DNA from: Chitinophagaceae bacterium
Lineage (GTDB): Bacteria; Bacteroidota; Bacteroidia; Chitinophagales; Chitinophagaceae
Direction of reading: 5' to 3'
Assembly: GCA_947447265.1 (NCBI GenBank)
Contig: CANFKC010000007.1
Span: forward strand, 1 to 64,000
Length of the DNA: 64,000 nt
The notes below the pieces were generated by a model, which saw only the letters and a list, made by a program, of their open reading frames with translations, made no database searches and had not been told where the DNA came from. Positions 63,853-64,000 of the stretch are shown piece by piece; positions within the stretch are counted from its first letter, which is position 1, and every line of letters starts with the position of its first letter. The position numbers were made by a program, and so were the translations under genes.

Positions 63853-64000
63853 CGTGATTAGTTTTGATGGATCCCACCACTTTTGTTCCGGCTAAGATTT
63901 TCGCAATAAACATGTAAATTTGTTATGTTCCGGCTTGTGCAGCAATGTAAAGTACGTCGGAGTTTACGTTCAAAAATTTCTACGATGCTTTATAAAAGGG

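Noticed and set aside
63853-64000. Possible gene start at the right edge
   Set aside because: Only 148 bases remain after miaA, and no start with coding character is evident.

Overview
This 64 kb window looks like a chromosomal segment of a Bacteroidota bacterium, most likely a Chitinophagaceae-like Sphingobacteriia relative. The evidence is: secreted proteins with type IX secretion (T9SS) C-terminal sorting domains (YPNP motifs), a SusC-type TonB receptor with a carboxypeptidase-regulatory N-domain, a uppS-bamA-ompH-ompH envelope cluster, a split-type MetH, paired DUF1573 proteins, weak or absent Shine-Dalgarno sites, and repeated TAnnTTTG -7 elements (often exactly TACCTTTG). The sequence carries many short dispersed repeats and small decayed mobile elements between otherwise ordinary genes. 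No rRNA, CRISPR array or intact insertion sequence was seen; one tRNA (Trp) is present.

Layout. 0-6.3 kb: an orphan HigA-like antitoxin, two T9SS cargo proteins, a GNAT acetyltransferase, a methyltransferase, an acyltransferase-3 gene cut by an in-frame stop, and a DUF433 antitoxin whose toxin partner has been reduced to about 12 codons. 7-12 kb: a BlaI/BlaR1-like regulator pair with a dyad operator, two DUF1573 proteins and a tandem trio of small membrane paralogues, the middle one frameshifted. 12-20 kb: a deoxyhypusine-synthase-like enzyme, a Gly/Cys-tailed membrane protein with a shortened paralogue, an AT-rich AAA ATPase plus TOPRIM-like operon (candidate defence module), a mitochondrial-type citrate synthase, and nusG-secE-tRNA-Trp cut off from the usual rplK operon. 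20-36 kb: an M16 peptidase, a PAP2-like membrane protein, metH followed by two YcgL-type nucleotidyltransferases, a T9SS protein, a GT39-like membrane protein, purF, a secreted thioredoxin-fold protein and an acyl-CoA dehydrogenase.

36.2-39.6 kb is a small AT-rich accessory island: a MITE-like element with 16-bp inverted repeats and a 5-bp direct repeat, an unusual protein combining an IF2_N-like segment with a DUF6011 zinc-binding tail, a convergent HSDR_N/coiled-coil/DUF4357 protein, and a decayed DUF6934 gene fused by deletion to the tail of a REP-associated Y1 transposase, followed by short REP-like palindromes. 39.8-44.7 kb is the envelope-biogenesis cluster uppS-bamA-ompH-ompH, with a 209-bp long-inverted-repeat element between the ompH copies. 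44.9-53.3 kb holds a luciferase-like monooxygenase, a repeat-bracketed small membrane protein, a TonB receptor, two paralogous secreted proteins and a large vWA-like membrane protein. 53.4-64 kb holds a REPIN-like palindrome array, VOC and RidA proteins, pyrG, a DUF4349 lipoprotein, an ankyrin lipoprotein, two outer-membrane barrel paralogues, rplT-rpmI (without infC), and a pRiA4b-ORF3-like gene in front of miaA.

Most genes are single or in pairs. The clearest cooperating sets are BlaI/BlaR1, AAA/TOPRIM, uppS/bamA/ompH, secE/nusG and rpmI/rplT. The strongest candidates for undescribed biology are the AAA/TOPRIM pair, the 36-39 kb island, the membrane-paralogue trio and the nucleotidyltransferase pair behind metH.
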